Shown one piece after another: positions 50,903-59,144 of a stretch of DNA of 64,000 nt. Source of the DNA: JBFWPF01 sp050250135 (GTDB taxonomy: Bacteria; Chlamydiota; Chlamydiia; Chlamydiales; JAFEGQ01). The notes beneath the pieces were generated by a model. It ran no database searches. It saw only the letters and a list, made by a program, of their open reading frames with translations, and was not told the DNA's origin. Position numbers and translations under genes: made by a program. Within the stretch, counting starts at the first letter, position 1. The number at the start of each line of letters is the position of its first letter. The DNA lies in assembly GCA_050250135.1 (NCBI GenBank), contig JBFWPF010000008.1:8059-72058 (forward strand), given 5' to 3'.

Positions 50903-51411
50903 ATACCTTTGGCCTCTGCTCTATCCATGCCGGCAGCTTTAATTCGGAATACAATACTCACTATCCCAAGAGGACCCGGGATATCCTGGTTACCCTGTTT
51001 CGCTTCCACAACGGCGCTCTCCTATTGACCGGTTACATCCCTGAGCTCCGATTGCTTACCGGATGTATCCGCGGATCGACTGCCTTGGTTCATGGCCTCC
51101 TCTTAGAGATGTTTGGCCAGCCTACGAGAAGTAACAGCCCCTTTTCTGGGGAGTGCTACGAGGAGGCCAAAAAAATGGTGCTAGCGCAGATGGTCCGGGC
51201 CCTTTCAGACATAACATGGACCCTTTGGCAGGGAGGTGCTCCGATACCCGAGAAATTCTGGAGTAAGTGGCACTCGGTGAATCTCTTCAACCTGAGCCTC
51301 GACCTCGTGGCTACCCCCTTTAACATCTTCCAAAATCTCAAGGAATCGGCCGAATCCCGCCATCCAGAGGTCGATTATCCCCTGCTCGCCTATCCCCTTT
51401 GGTTAGCCTAA
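50899..51411 (+). CDS. 170-residue protein of unknown function coupled to secA
   Basis: ATGA overlap with secA implies translational coupling. There is no signal peptide and no clear membrane helix. The middle is moderately hydrophobic (LVHGLLLEMFGQP, ALSDITWTLWQGG) and Trp rich, and the end is PLLAYPLWLA. I do not recognise it. Overlap of four bases with the convergent zinc-ribbon gene. Codon use resembles neighbours less strictly (more A/T third positions). Confidence 0.6.
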   Translation: MNTFGLCSIHAGSFNSEYNTHYPKRTRDILVTLFRFHNGALLLTGYIPELRLLTGCIRGSTALVHGLLLEMFGQPTRSNSPFSGECYEEAKKMVLAQMVRALSDITWTLWQGGAPIPEKFWSKWHSVNLFNLSLDLVATPFNIFQNLKESAESRHPEVDYPLLAYPLWLA

Positions 51412-51899
51412 TCTTCGGCCCCGCCGAGGGTGCGCCAGCCGAAGTAGAGCATCGGCATCGCGATCAATAGGTAGACAAACCAGTAGCGGGCATTCCACCG
51501 CATGGTAAGCTCCCCGTCATGGGAGAAAAGGACCAGAACAAGTCCAAAGAGCAAAAAGAAAATCCCCGGAAGGAGGAGCAGTAGGGGGAGGGCATTGGTT
51601 GGCCCCGCCTCCTCCTCTTCCTCTACTTGCTGCTGAGGCTCCTCTGCGCGGAACTGAGTGCCGTATTCCTCAGCGGCAGAGTCGATCTCATAGCCCCGTT
51701 GGGGGTTATAGGGGGGCGCTGGAGCGGTCGTTTTTTGCTGCCGATTGGGAGGAGTATAGGGGCTGAGGGGCTCGACATGCTCGAGATGGGGCGAGGTCCC
51801 CGCGGTCAAGTCGGTGCTGCAAAAGGGGCATTTTGTCGCATGGATATGGACACTCCCCTCGCAATTCCAACAGAGCTTACGATTTTTGACAGCCGTCAT
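51408..51899 (-). CDS. Zinc-ribbon membrane protein
   Basis: 163 residues from MTAVKNRKLCWNCEGSV; a start at 52010 would run back through the lpdA promoter. N-terminal zinc ribbon (CWNC and CPFC, about 9-27), a Pro/Gln/Glu-rich linker (about 40-95), and two membrane helices (about 100-124 and 135-155; LPLLLLLPGIFFLLFGLVLVLF cut by the polar SHDGEL). Similar design to the zinc-ribbon membrane protein at 21714, but in a different order and without clear sequence similarity. Function unknown. Confidence 0.65.
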   Translation of the reverse strand: MTAVKNRKLCWNCEGSVHIHATKCPFCSTDLTAGTSPHLEHVEPLSPYTPPNRQQKTTAPAPPYNPQRGYEIDSAAEEYGTQFRAEEPQQQVEEEEEAGPTNALPLLLLLPGIFFLLFGLVLVLFSHDGELTMRWNARYWFVYLLIAMPMLYFGWRTLGGAED

Positions 51900-51963
51900 C
51901 GTGCTGTAGCTCCTATCCGTATACTTTAGCCTGAACGATCCCGATTTTGTTTGCAACCTTCTT

Positions 51964-51985
51964 AGGGCGTGTGACCAATTATTCC
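51964..51985. repeat. Solo MITE-type end upstream of lpdA
   Basis: TAGGGCGTGTGACCAATTA matches the end of the elements at 8010 and 11535 (TAGGGCGTGTAATCCATTA). No matching inverted end was found nearby, so it looks like a relic. It lies about 20 bases upstream of the lpdA -35 box. Confidence 0.4.
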
Positions 51986-52003
51986 CCGACCCTCTCATCG
52001 GAA

Positions 52004-52032
52004 TCGACATCTGAGTGCCTAGCCGCTATAAT
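52004..52032 (+). promoter_or_regulatory. lpdA promoter, probably leaderless
   Basis: TCGACA (52004-52009), exactly 17 bases, consensus TATAAT (52027-52032), then six bases and the lpdA ATG at 52039. No Shine-Dalgarno sequence. This is the best of the leaderless candidates. Confidence 0.65.
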
Positions 52033-52038
52033 AGCCCC

Positions 52039-53439
52039 ATGAGCAAGTTTGATCTGGTGGTACTGGGAGCGGGACCGGGGGGCTATGTGGCGGCCATCCG
52101 GGCGGCCCAGCGGGGGGCTAAGGTCGCCCTAGTAGAAAAGGGTTACATGGGGGGGACCTGCCTCAACGTCGGGTGTATCCCCAGCAAGGCGCTGATCGCC
52201 GGAGCGGAGGTCCTCCGCAAGGTTGAGCGCGCCGACCAGTATGGGATCAAAACCGGCAAAGTGGAGTTCGACTACCACCACATGCGCGTGCGCAAGGATC
52301 AGGTGGTGGAGGAGATCCGAGGGAGCCTCGAAGGGCTCCTCGCCGCCAACAAGATCACCATTCTCCGCGGACACGGCAAGTTTGTCTCCCCCAACGAAAT
52401 CAAAGTCCTCGGCGAAGACAACACCGTCGTCACGTTCGACAAAGCGATCATCGCCACCGGCTCAGAGCCGCGCGACATGGCCGCCTTCCCCTTTGATGGG
52501 GAGCGAGTCCACTCCTCCTCGACCCTATGGGATGCTGAGCCCCTTCCCAAGCGGCTCGCCGTCATCGGGGGCGGCATTATCGGCTGCGAGATGGCCTCCC
52601 TCTATGAGGCGCTCGGCGCCCAGGTCACCATCCTCGAGCTCCTCCCCGACCTGATCTCCACCGAAGGGAAGGAGCTTGGCGCTACCCTTCGAGCCGCCTA
52701 CGAAAAGCAAGGGATCAAAGTGCTGACCGAGGTCATGGTCGAGGGGATCGACCGACCCAAGGGAAAGCCGCTCAAAATTAAACTTAAAGGCAAGGACCCC
52801 ATTGAGGCCGATATGGCCCTCGTCGCCGTCGGCCGCAAGCTCAACACCGACGGAATCGGCCTTGAGGCGGCGGGCGTTGTCGTCGAGAAAGGGGGCTCAA
52901 TCCCCGTCAACGACCGGATGGAGACCAATATCCCCCACATCTATGCCATCGGCGACATCACGGCCAAGATCATGCTCGCCCACGTCGCCTCCCACCAAGG
53001 GCTCGTCGCGGCCGCCAACGCTACCGGAGGCGATGCGGTCATGCACTACAACGCCGTCCCCTCGATCATCTTCACCCACCCCGAGATCGCCTCGGTCGGC
53101 TTAACACTCGAGAAGGCCAAAGCGGCCGGCTATGACGCCGTCGTGGGCAAGTTCCCCTTCCAGTACCTCGGCAAGTCGGTTGCCTCGATCGAAACCGAAG
53201 GTTTTGCCCGCGTGGTGATCGACCGAAAAACGGAAGAGCTACTCGGCGCCCAGGTGGTCGGCTACGAAGCCCCCACCCTGATCGCCCAAATCGCCCAAGC
53301 GATCACCAGCGAGCTGACTGCCGAGAGCGTTGAGGAGACGATCCACGCCCACCCCACGATCTCGGAGGCCTGGCTCGAGGCGACCCTCCTTGCCGCCGGC
53401 CGCCCCATCCACCTCCCCCCTCCCCGGCCCCATGGATAG
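52039..53439 (+). CDS. lpdA: Dihydrolipoyl dehydrogenase
   Basis: 466 residues from MSKFDLVVLGAGPGGYVAA cut at the FAD motif. Redox-active CLNVGC, NAD-binding IGGGIIGCEMASLYEALG region, and the C-terminal active-site HAHPTISEAWLEA are intact. E3 subunit of pyruvate/2-oxoglutarate dehydrogenase complexes. Its ATG is six bases after TATAAT. It overlaps lipA by eight bases. The lpdA-lipA-T3SS order is chlamydial. Confidence 0.95.
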   Translation: MSKFDLVVLGAGPGGYVAAIRAAQRGAKVALVEKGYMGGTCLNVGCIPSKALIAGAEVLRKVERADQYGIKTGKVEFDYHHMRVRKDQVVEEIRGSLEGLLAANKITILRGHGKFVSPNEIKVLGEDNTVVTFDKAIIATGSEPRDMAAFPFDGERVHSSSTLWDAEPLPKRLAVIGGGIIGCEMASLYEALGAQVTILELLPDLISTEGKELGATLRAAYEKQGIKVLTEVMVEGIDRPKGKPLKIKLKGKDPIEADMALVAVGRKLNTDGIGLEAAGVVVEKGGSIPVNDRMETNIPHIYAIGDITAKIMLAHVASHQGLVAAANATGGDAVMHYNAVPSIIFTHPEIASVGLTLEKAKAAGYDAVVGKFPFQYLGKSVASIETEGFARVVIDRKTEELLGAQVVGYEAPTLIAQIAQAITSELTAESVEETIHAHPTISEAWLEATLLAAGRPIHLPPPRPHG

Positions 53440-54376
53440 GCGTTTCGACAGCAAGCCCACCGTCAAGAATCGTCTGCCCATGTATGCCGACCAGGAAGCC
53501 CAGAAGGGGGCAGCGCCGATGGGCCGCTTTCCCCCCTGGCTCCACCGAAAACTCCCCAAAGGGGGCGGCCTCTGGAAAACGGGCCAAGCGATTGGGGAGC
53601 GGCGCCTTCACACCGTCTGCGAGGAGGCCAAATGCCCCAACCTCTTTGAGTGCTGGTCGCGCAAAACGGCCACCTTCCTCGCTATGGGGAAGGCCTGCAC
53701 CCGAGCCTGCGGCTTTTGCGATATTGAGACGAGTCTCTCCCCTCCCCCCCTCGAAGCCGATGAGCCCGACCGGATCGCCGAATCGGTCCAAGAATTGGGC
53801 CTCAAACACGTTGTGATCACCATGGTCGCCCGCGATGACCTTCCCGACGGCGGCGGCGCCCACCTGGCCAAGATCATGCGCCGGATCAAGGAGACCAGCC
53901 CCACCTGCACCATCGAAGTTCTCGCCTCCGATCTGGGGGGCAGCGAAGCGGGGCTCCTCTCGGTCCTCGCCGAGGAGCCGACCGTCTTTAACCACAATGT
54001 CGAGACGACCCGCCGCCTCACCCCCCGCGTCCGCCACAAAGCGACCTACGACCGCTCCCTCGCCCTCCTCAGCCGGGTCAAACAGGATGGCCGCTACCGG
54101 TTCCTTAAGTCGGGGATCATGGTCGGCCTGGGCGAAGAGCCCCACGAGGTTGAAGAGACCCTCCGCGACCTCAAAAGCGCCGGCTGCGACATCGTCACGA
54201 TCGGCCAGTACCTCCAGCCCAATCGGAAGAAACTATCAGTAAAATCTTTTGTTACACCTGAGCAGTTCAAGGCCTATGAGACCTATGGCCACAGTATTGG
54301 CCTCTCCCATGTCTATAGTGGCCCTTTTATCCGCTCCAGTTACAACGCCGATCTTGTGATTCATGGACGACTTTAG
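53432..54376 (+). CDS. lipA: Lipoyl synthase LipA
   Basis: 314 residues from the ATG inside the end of lpdA. The auxiliary cluster CEEAKCPNLFEC, radical-SAM CTRACGFCDI (CxxxCxxC), and the C-terminal RSSYNAD serine ligand are all present. It inserts sulfur into octanoylated domains to give lipoate, the cofactor used with lpdA. Translation is coupled to lpdA. The stop overlaps the next gene by 14 bases. Confidence 0.95.
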   Translation: MDRRFDSKPTVKNRLPMYADQEAQKGAAPMGRFPPWLHRKLPKGGGLWKTGQAIGERRLHTVCEEAKCPNLFECWSRKTATFLAMGKACTRACGFCDIETSLSPPPLEADEPDRIAESVQELGLKHVVITMVARDDLPDGGGAHLAKIMRRIKETSPTCTIEVLASDLGGSEAGLLSVLAEEPTVFNHNVETTRRLTPRVRHKATYDRSLALLSRVKQDGRYRFLKSGIMVGLGEEPHEVEETLRDLKSAGCDIVTIGQYLQPNRKKLSVKSFVTPEQFKAYETYGHSIGLSHVYSGPFIRSSYNADLVIHGRL

Positions 54377-55100
54377 CCTTATCGAGGAGGAGCTCCTGGA
54401 GATCCTCCTACACAGAGAGTGCCACTTTGCCGGTCAATTTTCGGTCATGCTCGACTACTACCGGCAGGGAGGTCCAGGGGTCTTTTTTGACATTGAGGAG
54501 GTAGTGAATGCGGCGGCTATAGAAGAGGCGGCTGGGGAGAACCTAGCTCCCCTACTCTTCTCTGAGACAGAGATTCGGACCGTAGCCAAGGTCCGCTCTC
54601 TCTATCAAGGGTTGCGAGAGCTCTGCGAACAGGAGGGAGCCACTAACCCAAAGCTCATTGCTAGTCTGATCCTAGCAGAGGGCGAAGAGGAAGAGGCGAT
54701 CGACGCTGTCGTAAGCCGGGCGAAGGAAATTGTTCCCGAGTTGATTCAGCTCGCAACGAGTGCGGATTTTGCCAACCCCCTCTTTCCCGGCTACGGCCAG
54801 GCTCCCCTCCTAGCAATCCGGGCTCTTGGCAGGATCCAAGATCCGCGGGCCATCGTCCCTCTCTTTGAGCTGATCGGCAGCGAGGGGGAGGAGGAGGCGA
54901 TCTCAACTCTAGTTCGCCTCCCGGGAGCCCTCCCTTTTCTCTTGCAGCGACTAACAGGGAGGCCGTTCACACAGGACACCGAAAGAGCGGTGATTGCCTT
55001 ATCGACCCTCCCTCCCACTCCTGAGATCAGGGAGGCATTCAATCGGCTGCTTCGGGAAGAGCAGCTCCCTCCAAAGATAAGGCAGTATCTACAAGATTGA
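54363..55100 (+). CDS. HEAT-repeat-like protein in the sctJ position
   Basis: 245 residues, mostly helical. The C-terminal half has HEAT/PBS-lyase-like helical repeats (PLLAIRALGRIQDPRAIVPLFELI cut by the repeat, EEAISTLVRLPGALPFLLQRL, ERAVIALSTLPPTPEIREAF). No signal peptide, no lipobox and no membrane helix, so it is not SctJ, which is a lipoprotein ring subunit. It overlaps lipA by 14 bases and the convergent MATE gene by 62 bases. Unknown function. Confidence 0.65.
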   Translation: MDDFSLIEEELLEILLHRECHFAGQFSVMLDYYRQGGPGVFFDIEEVVNAAAIEEAAGENLAPLLFSETEIRTVAKVRSLYQGLRELCEQEGATNPKLIASLILAEGEEEEAIDAVVSRAKEIVPELIQLATSADFANPLFPGYGQAPLLAIRALGRIQDPRAIVPLFELIGSEGEEEAISTLVRLPGALPFLLQRLTGRPFTQDTERAVIALSTLPPTPEIREAFNRLLREEQLPPKIRQYLQD

Positions 55101-56466
55101 TCTTCTGCCAGCGGCCGCTCCAGAGGCGCAGCCCGTTAGCTAACCCCACAAAAGCGGCAAAGCCCGAGGTGATCGCAAAGGCACACACCGCCCCATAATT
55201 GAGATGGACAATCAGCCAATAGGTGGGGAGAAGGAGGGCAAAGGCCACACCCGCTGCGCCGGCCGATAGGAGGAAAAGGGCATCCCCCGCTGCGGTAAGA
55301 ATACCCGAAATAAGCCACCGGATCCCCTCCAAGAAGAGGTAGGCAAGAGAGAGGGCATAAACGATCAATAGGGTCGACCTCATCCCTGCGATCACCTCCT
55401 CACTCATCTCCATCCCCGTAAAGGCAAAGGAGTCGTGAAGGAAGAGATTGAGGAGAAGGTCGGGAAAGAACACAAGGAAAAGGCTCAGTATCAGACCAAA
55501 GGCGATGTGGATCTTTAGGCCGGCTCGGAAGACCTTAAAGACCTCCTTCCCTTGACCTGCGCCAATAAAATTGCCGGCAACGGCGATCGCCCCCCGCCCC
55601 ATCCCCTCACAGGCAAAGAAAAAGAGGATGATCACCGACTGGGCCGCCCCCCCAATAAAGAGGGCCTCTGGGCCAGCCCGGCCAAGCATGAGGTAGAAGA
55701 GGGTAAAGCCAACCATCTCGATAAAGTAGAGGGCGGTTTGAGGGACAGCAACCTTGAGGCATTTGCGGAAGAGGAAGAGATCGAAGCGGAAGTTCGAGGT
55801 GCCGTACCGCTCCCGGTTGGCCCGCTTGAGGAAAAGGACCAGGAGGATCACCACCTGGAAGAGGTTGCCAATGTTGGTTGCAATCGCCGCCCCCTTCACC
55901 CCCATCGGCTCAAGCCACCCCTCAATGCCAAAGATCAGCAGCCAGTCGAGGAGGATGTTAAGGGCGTTAGCGAGGAGCGACAGCCACATGAGGACCTGAG
56001 TCTTCCCCTGCCCGATGAAGAAGGTCGAGAGGGCCGATAGGAGGGGCCAGCTAAACCCAAAGGCCATAAACCAGTAGAAGTACTCAACCTCTAGGGCCTC
56101 GTTTGCGCTCCCTTTAAAGAGGAGGGGGCCACCCCAAGTTCCAATGGCAAGAAAGAGGAGGCTAGAGGCAAGGGCAAAGTAGACCATCTGCCAAACGGGG
56201 CGGCCGAGCTGATCAAATTTCCCCGCCCCGTTATACTGAGCGACATAGACCTCGGCCATGCTGGCAAAAATCAGAAGGCTACCCGCCACCGCCCAGGCGG
56301 CGGTCCCCGCTGTGAGGGCGGCGCACATCGCCTCCCCGCTGTAGTGGGCCAGGAAGACCCGGTCGGTAAAGACCATCGCCAATAGGCAAAAAGAGGAGAG
56401 CATCAGGGGAAAGGCAACCGACCAGAGCTCGCGAACCGATCCGGGCAAGTATTTTGTAAGCGCCAT
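55039..56466 (-). CDS. MATE-family multidrug/metabolite efflux transporter
   Basis: 475 residues from MALTKYLPGSVRELWSVAFP; upstream starts add only an RBS-less leader. Twelve membrane helices in two homologous halves; MATE motifs such as PLMLSSFCLLAMVFTDRVFLA, YNGAGKFDQLGRP and AVAGNFIGAGQGKEVFKV are visible. It uses an ion gradient to expel small molecules; substrate unknown. It is inserted, on the opposite strand, between lipA and the T3SS genes that are contiguous in Chlamydia. Confidence 0.88.
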   Translation of the reverse strand: MALTKYLPGSVRELWSVAFPLMLSSFCLLAMVFTDRVFLAHYSGEAMCAALTAGTAAWAVAGSLLIFASMAEVYVAQYNGAGKFDQLGRPVWQMVYFALASSLLFLAIGTWGGPLLFKGSANEALEVEYFYWFMAFGFSWPLLSALSTFFIGQGKTQVLMWLSLLANALNILLDWLLIFGIEGWLEPMGVKGAAIATNIGNLFQVVILLVLFLKRANRERYGTSNFRFDLFLFRKCLKVAVPQTALYFIEMVGFTLFYLMLGRAGPEALFIGGAAQSVIILFFFACEGMGRGAIAVAGNFIGAGQGKEVFKVFRAGLKIHIAFGLILSLFLVFFPDLLLNLFLHDSFAFTGMEMSEEVIAGMRSTLLIVYALSLAYLFLEGIRWLISGILTAAGDALFLLSAGAAGVAFALLLPTYWLIVHLNYGAVCAFAITSGFAAFVGLANGLRLWSGRWQKINLVDTALSLEGAALPEAAD

Positions 56467-56518
56467 GGTATGCCTAAAGGAGAAAAAGTAATATACCACA
56501 GAAAATGGCTCTAGGCAA

Positions 56519-57280
56519 GTGTCGGCAAAAAGTAAAGCGTTAGTTAAATTTTTATCGGAGGGGGGTGAGGGGCAGAGGGTTGCCCTATCTCCTGTGGAGC
56601 AGATCGGCGGGGTCCACTACACCTGGATCGCCGAGGGGCTCGATGGGGAGTCAAAACCCCTTCAGTCCCTCTTCCTGGCCTCTCTGCCAGAAGAGATGGC
56701 GCAGCCTCTGGCCAAGTGGCTGCCGGAGGGTAACCTCTCCCTTTCGAATTCGGTACGAAATTTTTTATTAGTAGGACTGATTCAGCGCCTCTTTCCGCGG
56801 GGTGTGCTACCGGTTGCCTGCCTCCCCTCCTCTCCACTCACTCCACTGCTAAAGCTCTCAAAGCGGACGACGGTGAGGTTAGTGGGATTGCTAGGCCTCC
56901 ACGATTTGGCGCTCGAGATGCGGCAAACCCTCGACAAGCGGGCGATCCTAAAGATCCAGCAGCTGCTAACGCCGATGCAGCGGGCGGTCCTGGAGCGGTG
57001 TATGCGGGGGCAGGATATCCTCCCTGCCTCAGCCTACGGGCTGGAGAAGTGGGGGGCGGGAAGCCACCAGCTCCAAATGATAGCTGAGAAGCAGGGGTTG
57101 ATGCGGCTGGGGAAGGCGCTAGCCAATGAGGAGCGCTCCCTCCTTTGGCACCTGGCTCACAAGCTAGACACGGGGCGGGGAAAGTTGCTGATCCACTATG
57201 GGACGGGTGATGTAAGCTCCACGATAAGCAAGCGGCTAACGGGACAGATTTTGGAACTTGTACAAGAGTTAGGTGAGTGA
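56519..57280 (+). CDS. T3SS cytoplasmic sorting-platform protein (SctK-like, CT560-type)
   Basis: 253 residues, GTG start. No signal or membrane helix. Helix-rich, with LLKLSKRTTVRLVGLLGLHDLALEMRQ and QLLTPMQRAVLERCM near the middle. It sits directly before sctL (TGATG overlap) in the same place as the chlamydial gene known as CT560, which I remember as a SctK/YscK-like candidate. Sequence similarity to YscK is not visible by eye, so the name rests on position. Confidence 0.6.
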   Translation: MSAKSKALVKFLSEGGEGQRVALSPVEQIGGVHYTWIAEGLDGESKPLQSLFLASLPEEMAQPLAKWLPEGNLSLSNSVRNFLLVGLIQRLFPRGVLPVACLPSSPLTPLLKLSKRTTVRLVGLLGLHDLALEMRQTLDKRAILKIQQLLTPMQRAVLERCMRGQDILPASAYGLEKWGAGSHQLQMIAEKQGLMRLGKALANEERSLLWHLAHKLDTGRGKLLIHYGTGDVSSTISKRLTGQILELVQELGE

Positions 57281-57900
57281 TGTTTACCCTGATTTACGGC
57301 GATAAGGTCAAGCAGACCCCTGGCAAAAAGGTGGTGCCGGCAGCGGAGTTTTCGAAGGTAGTCGAGGCCCAAGGGGTGCTGGAGAAGATCCGCGAGGATG
57401 CCGACCGCTACCGGAAGGAGACGGCTGAGGAGATCGAAAAGCTCAAGGAGATTGCCCAGAGGGAGGGTTTTGAGGCCGGCCTGAAAAAGTGGGCCAAAAA
57501 GATCGATGCCCTCGAAAAGCAGATTGCCGATGTCGAAAAAAAGGTGAAGGCAAAGCTGGTCCCCATCGCCTTAGAGTCGGCAAAGAAGATCGTGGGGCGG
57601 GAGCTGAAGAGCGATCCCGAAACGGTAGCCGATATTGTGGCACAGAACCTTAAGGCGGTTACCCAGCACCGGAGCGTAGCGATCTACTGCAACCGGGCCG
57701 ACCTTGAGGGGCTCGAAAAGAATCGGGAGCGCTTTAGGGGGATGTTTGAGCGGCTGGATAGCCTGACGATCCAGGAGAGGGAGGGGATTGAGGAGGGGGC
57801 CTGTGTCATTGAGACCGAAGCGGGGATCATCAATGCCCACTGGAATCAGGTCTGGGGCGCCCTCGAGCAGGTGCTGCGGGGAATTTTGATGGAAAGGTAA
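57280..57900 (+). CDS. sctL: T3SS ATPase stator SctL
   Basis: 206 residues from the ATG in the TGATG overlap (GTG one codon earlier possible). N-terminal MFTLIYGDKVKQTPGKKVVPAAEFS is typical of chlamydial SctL. A long coiled coil (about 35-95) and the FliH/HrpE C-terminal domain (SAKKIVGRELKSDPETVADIV, CVIETEAGIINAHWNQVWGAL cut by family) follow. It links the SctN ATPase to the sorting platform. Confidence 0.88.
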   Translation: MFTLIYGDKVKQTPGKKVVPAAEFSKVVEAQGVLEKIREDADRYRKETAEEIEKLKEIAQREGFEAGLKKWAKKIDALEKQIADVEKKVKAKLVPIALESAKKIVGRELKSDPETVADIVAQNLKAVTQHRSVAIYCNRADLEGLEKNRERFRGMFERLDSLTIQEREGIEEGACVIETEAGIINAHWNQVWGALEQVLRGILMER

Positions 57901-57945
57901 GGTGAAGAGTCGTAGTATGGGTCCTAATTGTTTGTTAGGCCATCC

Positions 57946-58704
57946 ATGCGACGTCGTTATCTCCTCTCTCTGCTGCTGATTGGTCTTGCCTTCCTCCACC
58001 CTACTACGCTCGCTGCACAGGAAGAGCAGGTGACCCTTCCCCCCCTGATTGGGCAGATGGCGATCCTGGTCGGCCTCTCCCTCCTCCCCTTCCTGGTCCT
58101 CCTCCTCACCTCATTTGTGAAGATGGTGGTGGTGATGTCGCTCCTCCGCTCCGCCCTTGGGGTGCAGCAGGCGCCGCCCAACCAGGTGATCAACGGGATC
58201 GCGCTGATCCTGACCCTCTATGTGATGTTCCCTACGGGTCAGCAGATGTGGCAGGCGGTCGAGCCCCTTGTGGCCAAGCAGCAGGAGACCCAATTGATCT
58301 CGGCCCAGTCGGCCGAGTTTATCATCGAAGCGGTCCAGGCGGGGAGAGAGCCGCTGCGGCAGTTTCTGATCCGAAATACCCGCGCCAAGTACATGACGGG
58401 CTATTTCCGCCTCGCCTACCGCTACTTTCCAGCCGATGTGAGGGGGAGCCTGACACCTGAGGACTTTATCGTCGTGGTTCCCGCCTTTATCACGAGTCAG
58501 GTTGAGGATGCCTTTCAGATCGGGGTGCTGATCTACCTCCCCTTCTTTATCGTCGACATCGTGACCTCGAACATCTTGCTCGCCATGGGGATGATGATGC
58601 TCTCTCCGATGACGATCGCTTTGCCGCTAAAGCTGCTGCTGCTTGTGATGATGGATGGGTGGTCCCTCCTCTTGCAGGGACTGGTGATGTCGTTTAAAAC
58701 GTAG
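57946..58704 (+). CDS. sctR: T3SS export apparatus protein SctR
   Basis: 252 residues from MRRRYLLSLLLIGLAFL at 57946, with a signal-like N-terminal helix as in chlamydial SctR. Four membrane helices; family signatures TSFVKMVVVMSLLRSALGVQQAPPNQVINGIALILT cut at helix ends, VPAFITSQVEDAFQIGVLIYLPFFIVD and LGMMMLSP-type AMGMMMLSPMTIALPLKLLL are present. Forms the SctR5T1S4 export gate. Followed by an unusual 170-base gap with a long hairpin. Confidence 0.95.
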   Translation: MRRRYLLSLLLIGLAFLHPTTLAAQEEQVTLPPLIGQMAILVGLSLLPFLVLLLTSFVKMVVVMSLLRSALGVQQAPPNQVINGIALILTLYVMFPTGQQMWQAVEPLVAKQQETQLISAQSAEFIIEAVQAGREPLRQFLIRNTRAKYMTGYFRLAYRYFPADVRGSLTPEDFIVVVPAFITSQVEDAFQIGVLIYLPFFIVDIVTSNILLAMGMMMLSPMTIALPLKLLLLVMMDGWSLLLQGLVMSFKT

Positions 58705-58710
58705 GACCTC

Positions 58711-58858
58711 GTGTGCAACTTTTTAGCTGGCGATGCCGTAGGGGAAGGAGGTAAGATCGCTTAGAGCGCGACGAATCCATAGCCAAAGCTATGGATAAGG
58801 AGCGACATGAGCGAGATTGCCTCCTGCAGCAAGGCAGCGACGCTAAAAAGTTGCACAC
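58711..58858. repeat. 148-bp full-length palindrome inside the T3SS operon (sctR-sctS gap)
   Basis: Perfect 17-bp end repeats GTGTGCAACTTTTTAGC (58711-58727) and GCTAAAAAGTTGCACAC (58842-58858), perfect central stem ATCCATAGC-CAAA-GCTATGGAT (58775-58796), and imperfect pairing in between, so nearly the whole segment folds into one hairpin. No T-run follows. It may be a MITE-like insertion or an RNA processing/attenuation element separating sctR from sctST. Confidence 0.85.
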
Positions 58859-58874
58859 GGTGTACGTAGGGAAC

Positions 58875-59144
58875 ATGTTTCGAGAAGAGATCTACCAACT
58901 CACCTACCAGGCCCTCATGATGATCATGGTTGTCTCGGCGCCCCCTGTCCTGATCAGCATGCTTGCAGGCCTAATCGTGGCGATCTTTCAGGCGGCCACC
59001 CAGATTCAAGAGCAGACCCTCTCCTTTACCATTAAACTTGCGGCAGCTCTCCTCGTCCTGATGCTGATGGGGGGATGGATCGGCGCCTACCTGATCAGCT
59101 TTGCCCTCAACATCTTCAACAACTTCCCCCGCTGGAGCGGTTAG
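58875..59144 (+). CDS. sctS: T3SS export apparatus protein SctS
   Basis: 89 residues from MFREEIYQLTYQALMMIMVVSAPPV at 58875; an upstream in-frame ATG at 58791 lies within the palindrome and is unlikely. Two membrane helices with the family motif GLIVAIFQAATQIQEQTLSF split by the loop. Part of the export gate. The stop is directly followed by the sctT GTG start. Confidence 0.95.
   Translation: MFREEIYQLTYQALMMIMVVSAPPVLISMLAGLIVAIFQAATQIQEQTLSFTIKLAAALLVLMLMGGWIGAYLISFALNIFNNFPRWSG

Noticed and set aside
58791..58874. Longer SctS starting at 58791
   Set aside because: The extra 28 residues are encoded by the right arm of the palindrome and are not part of the SctS family.
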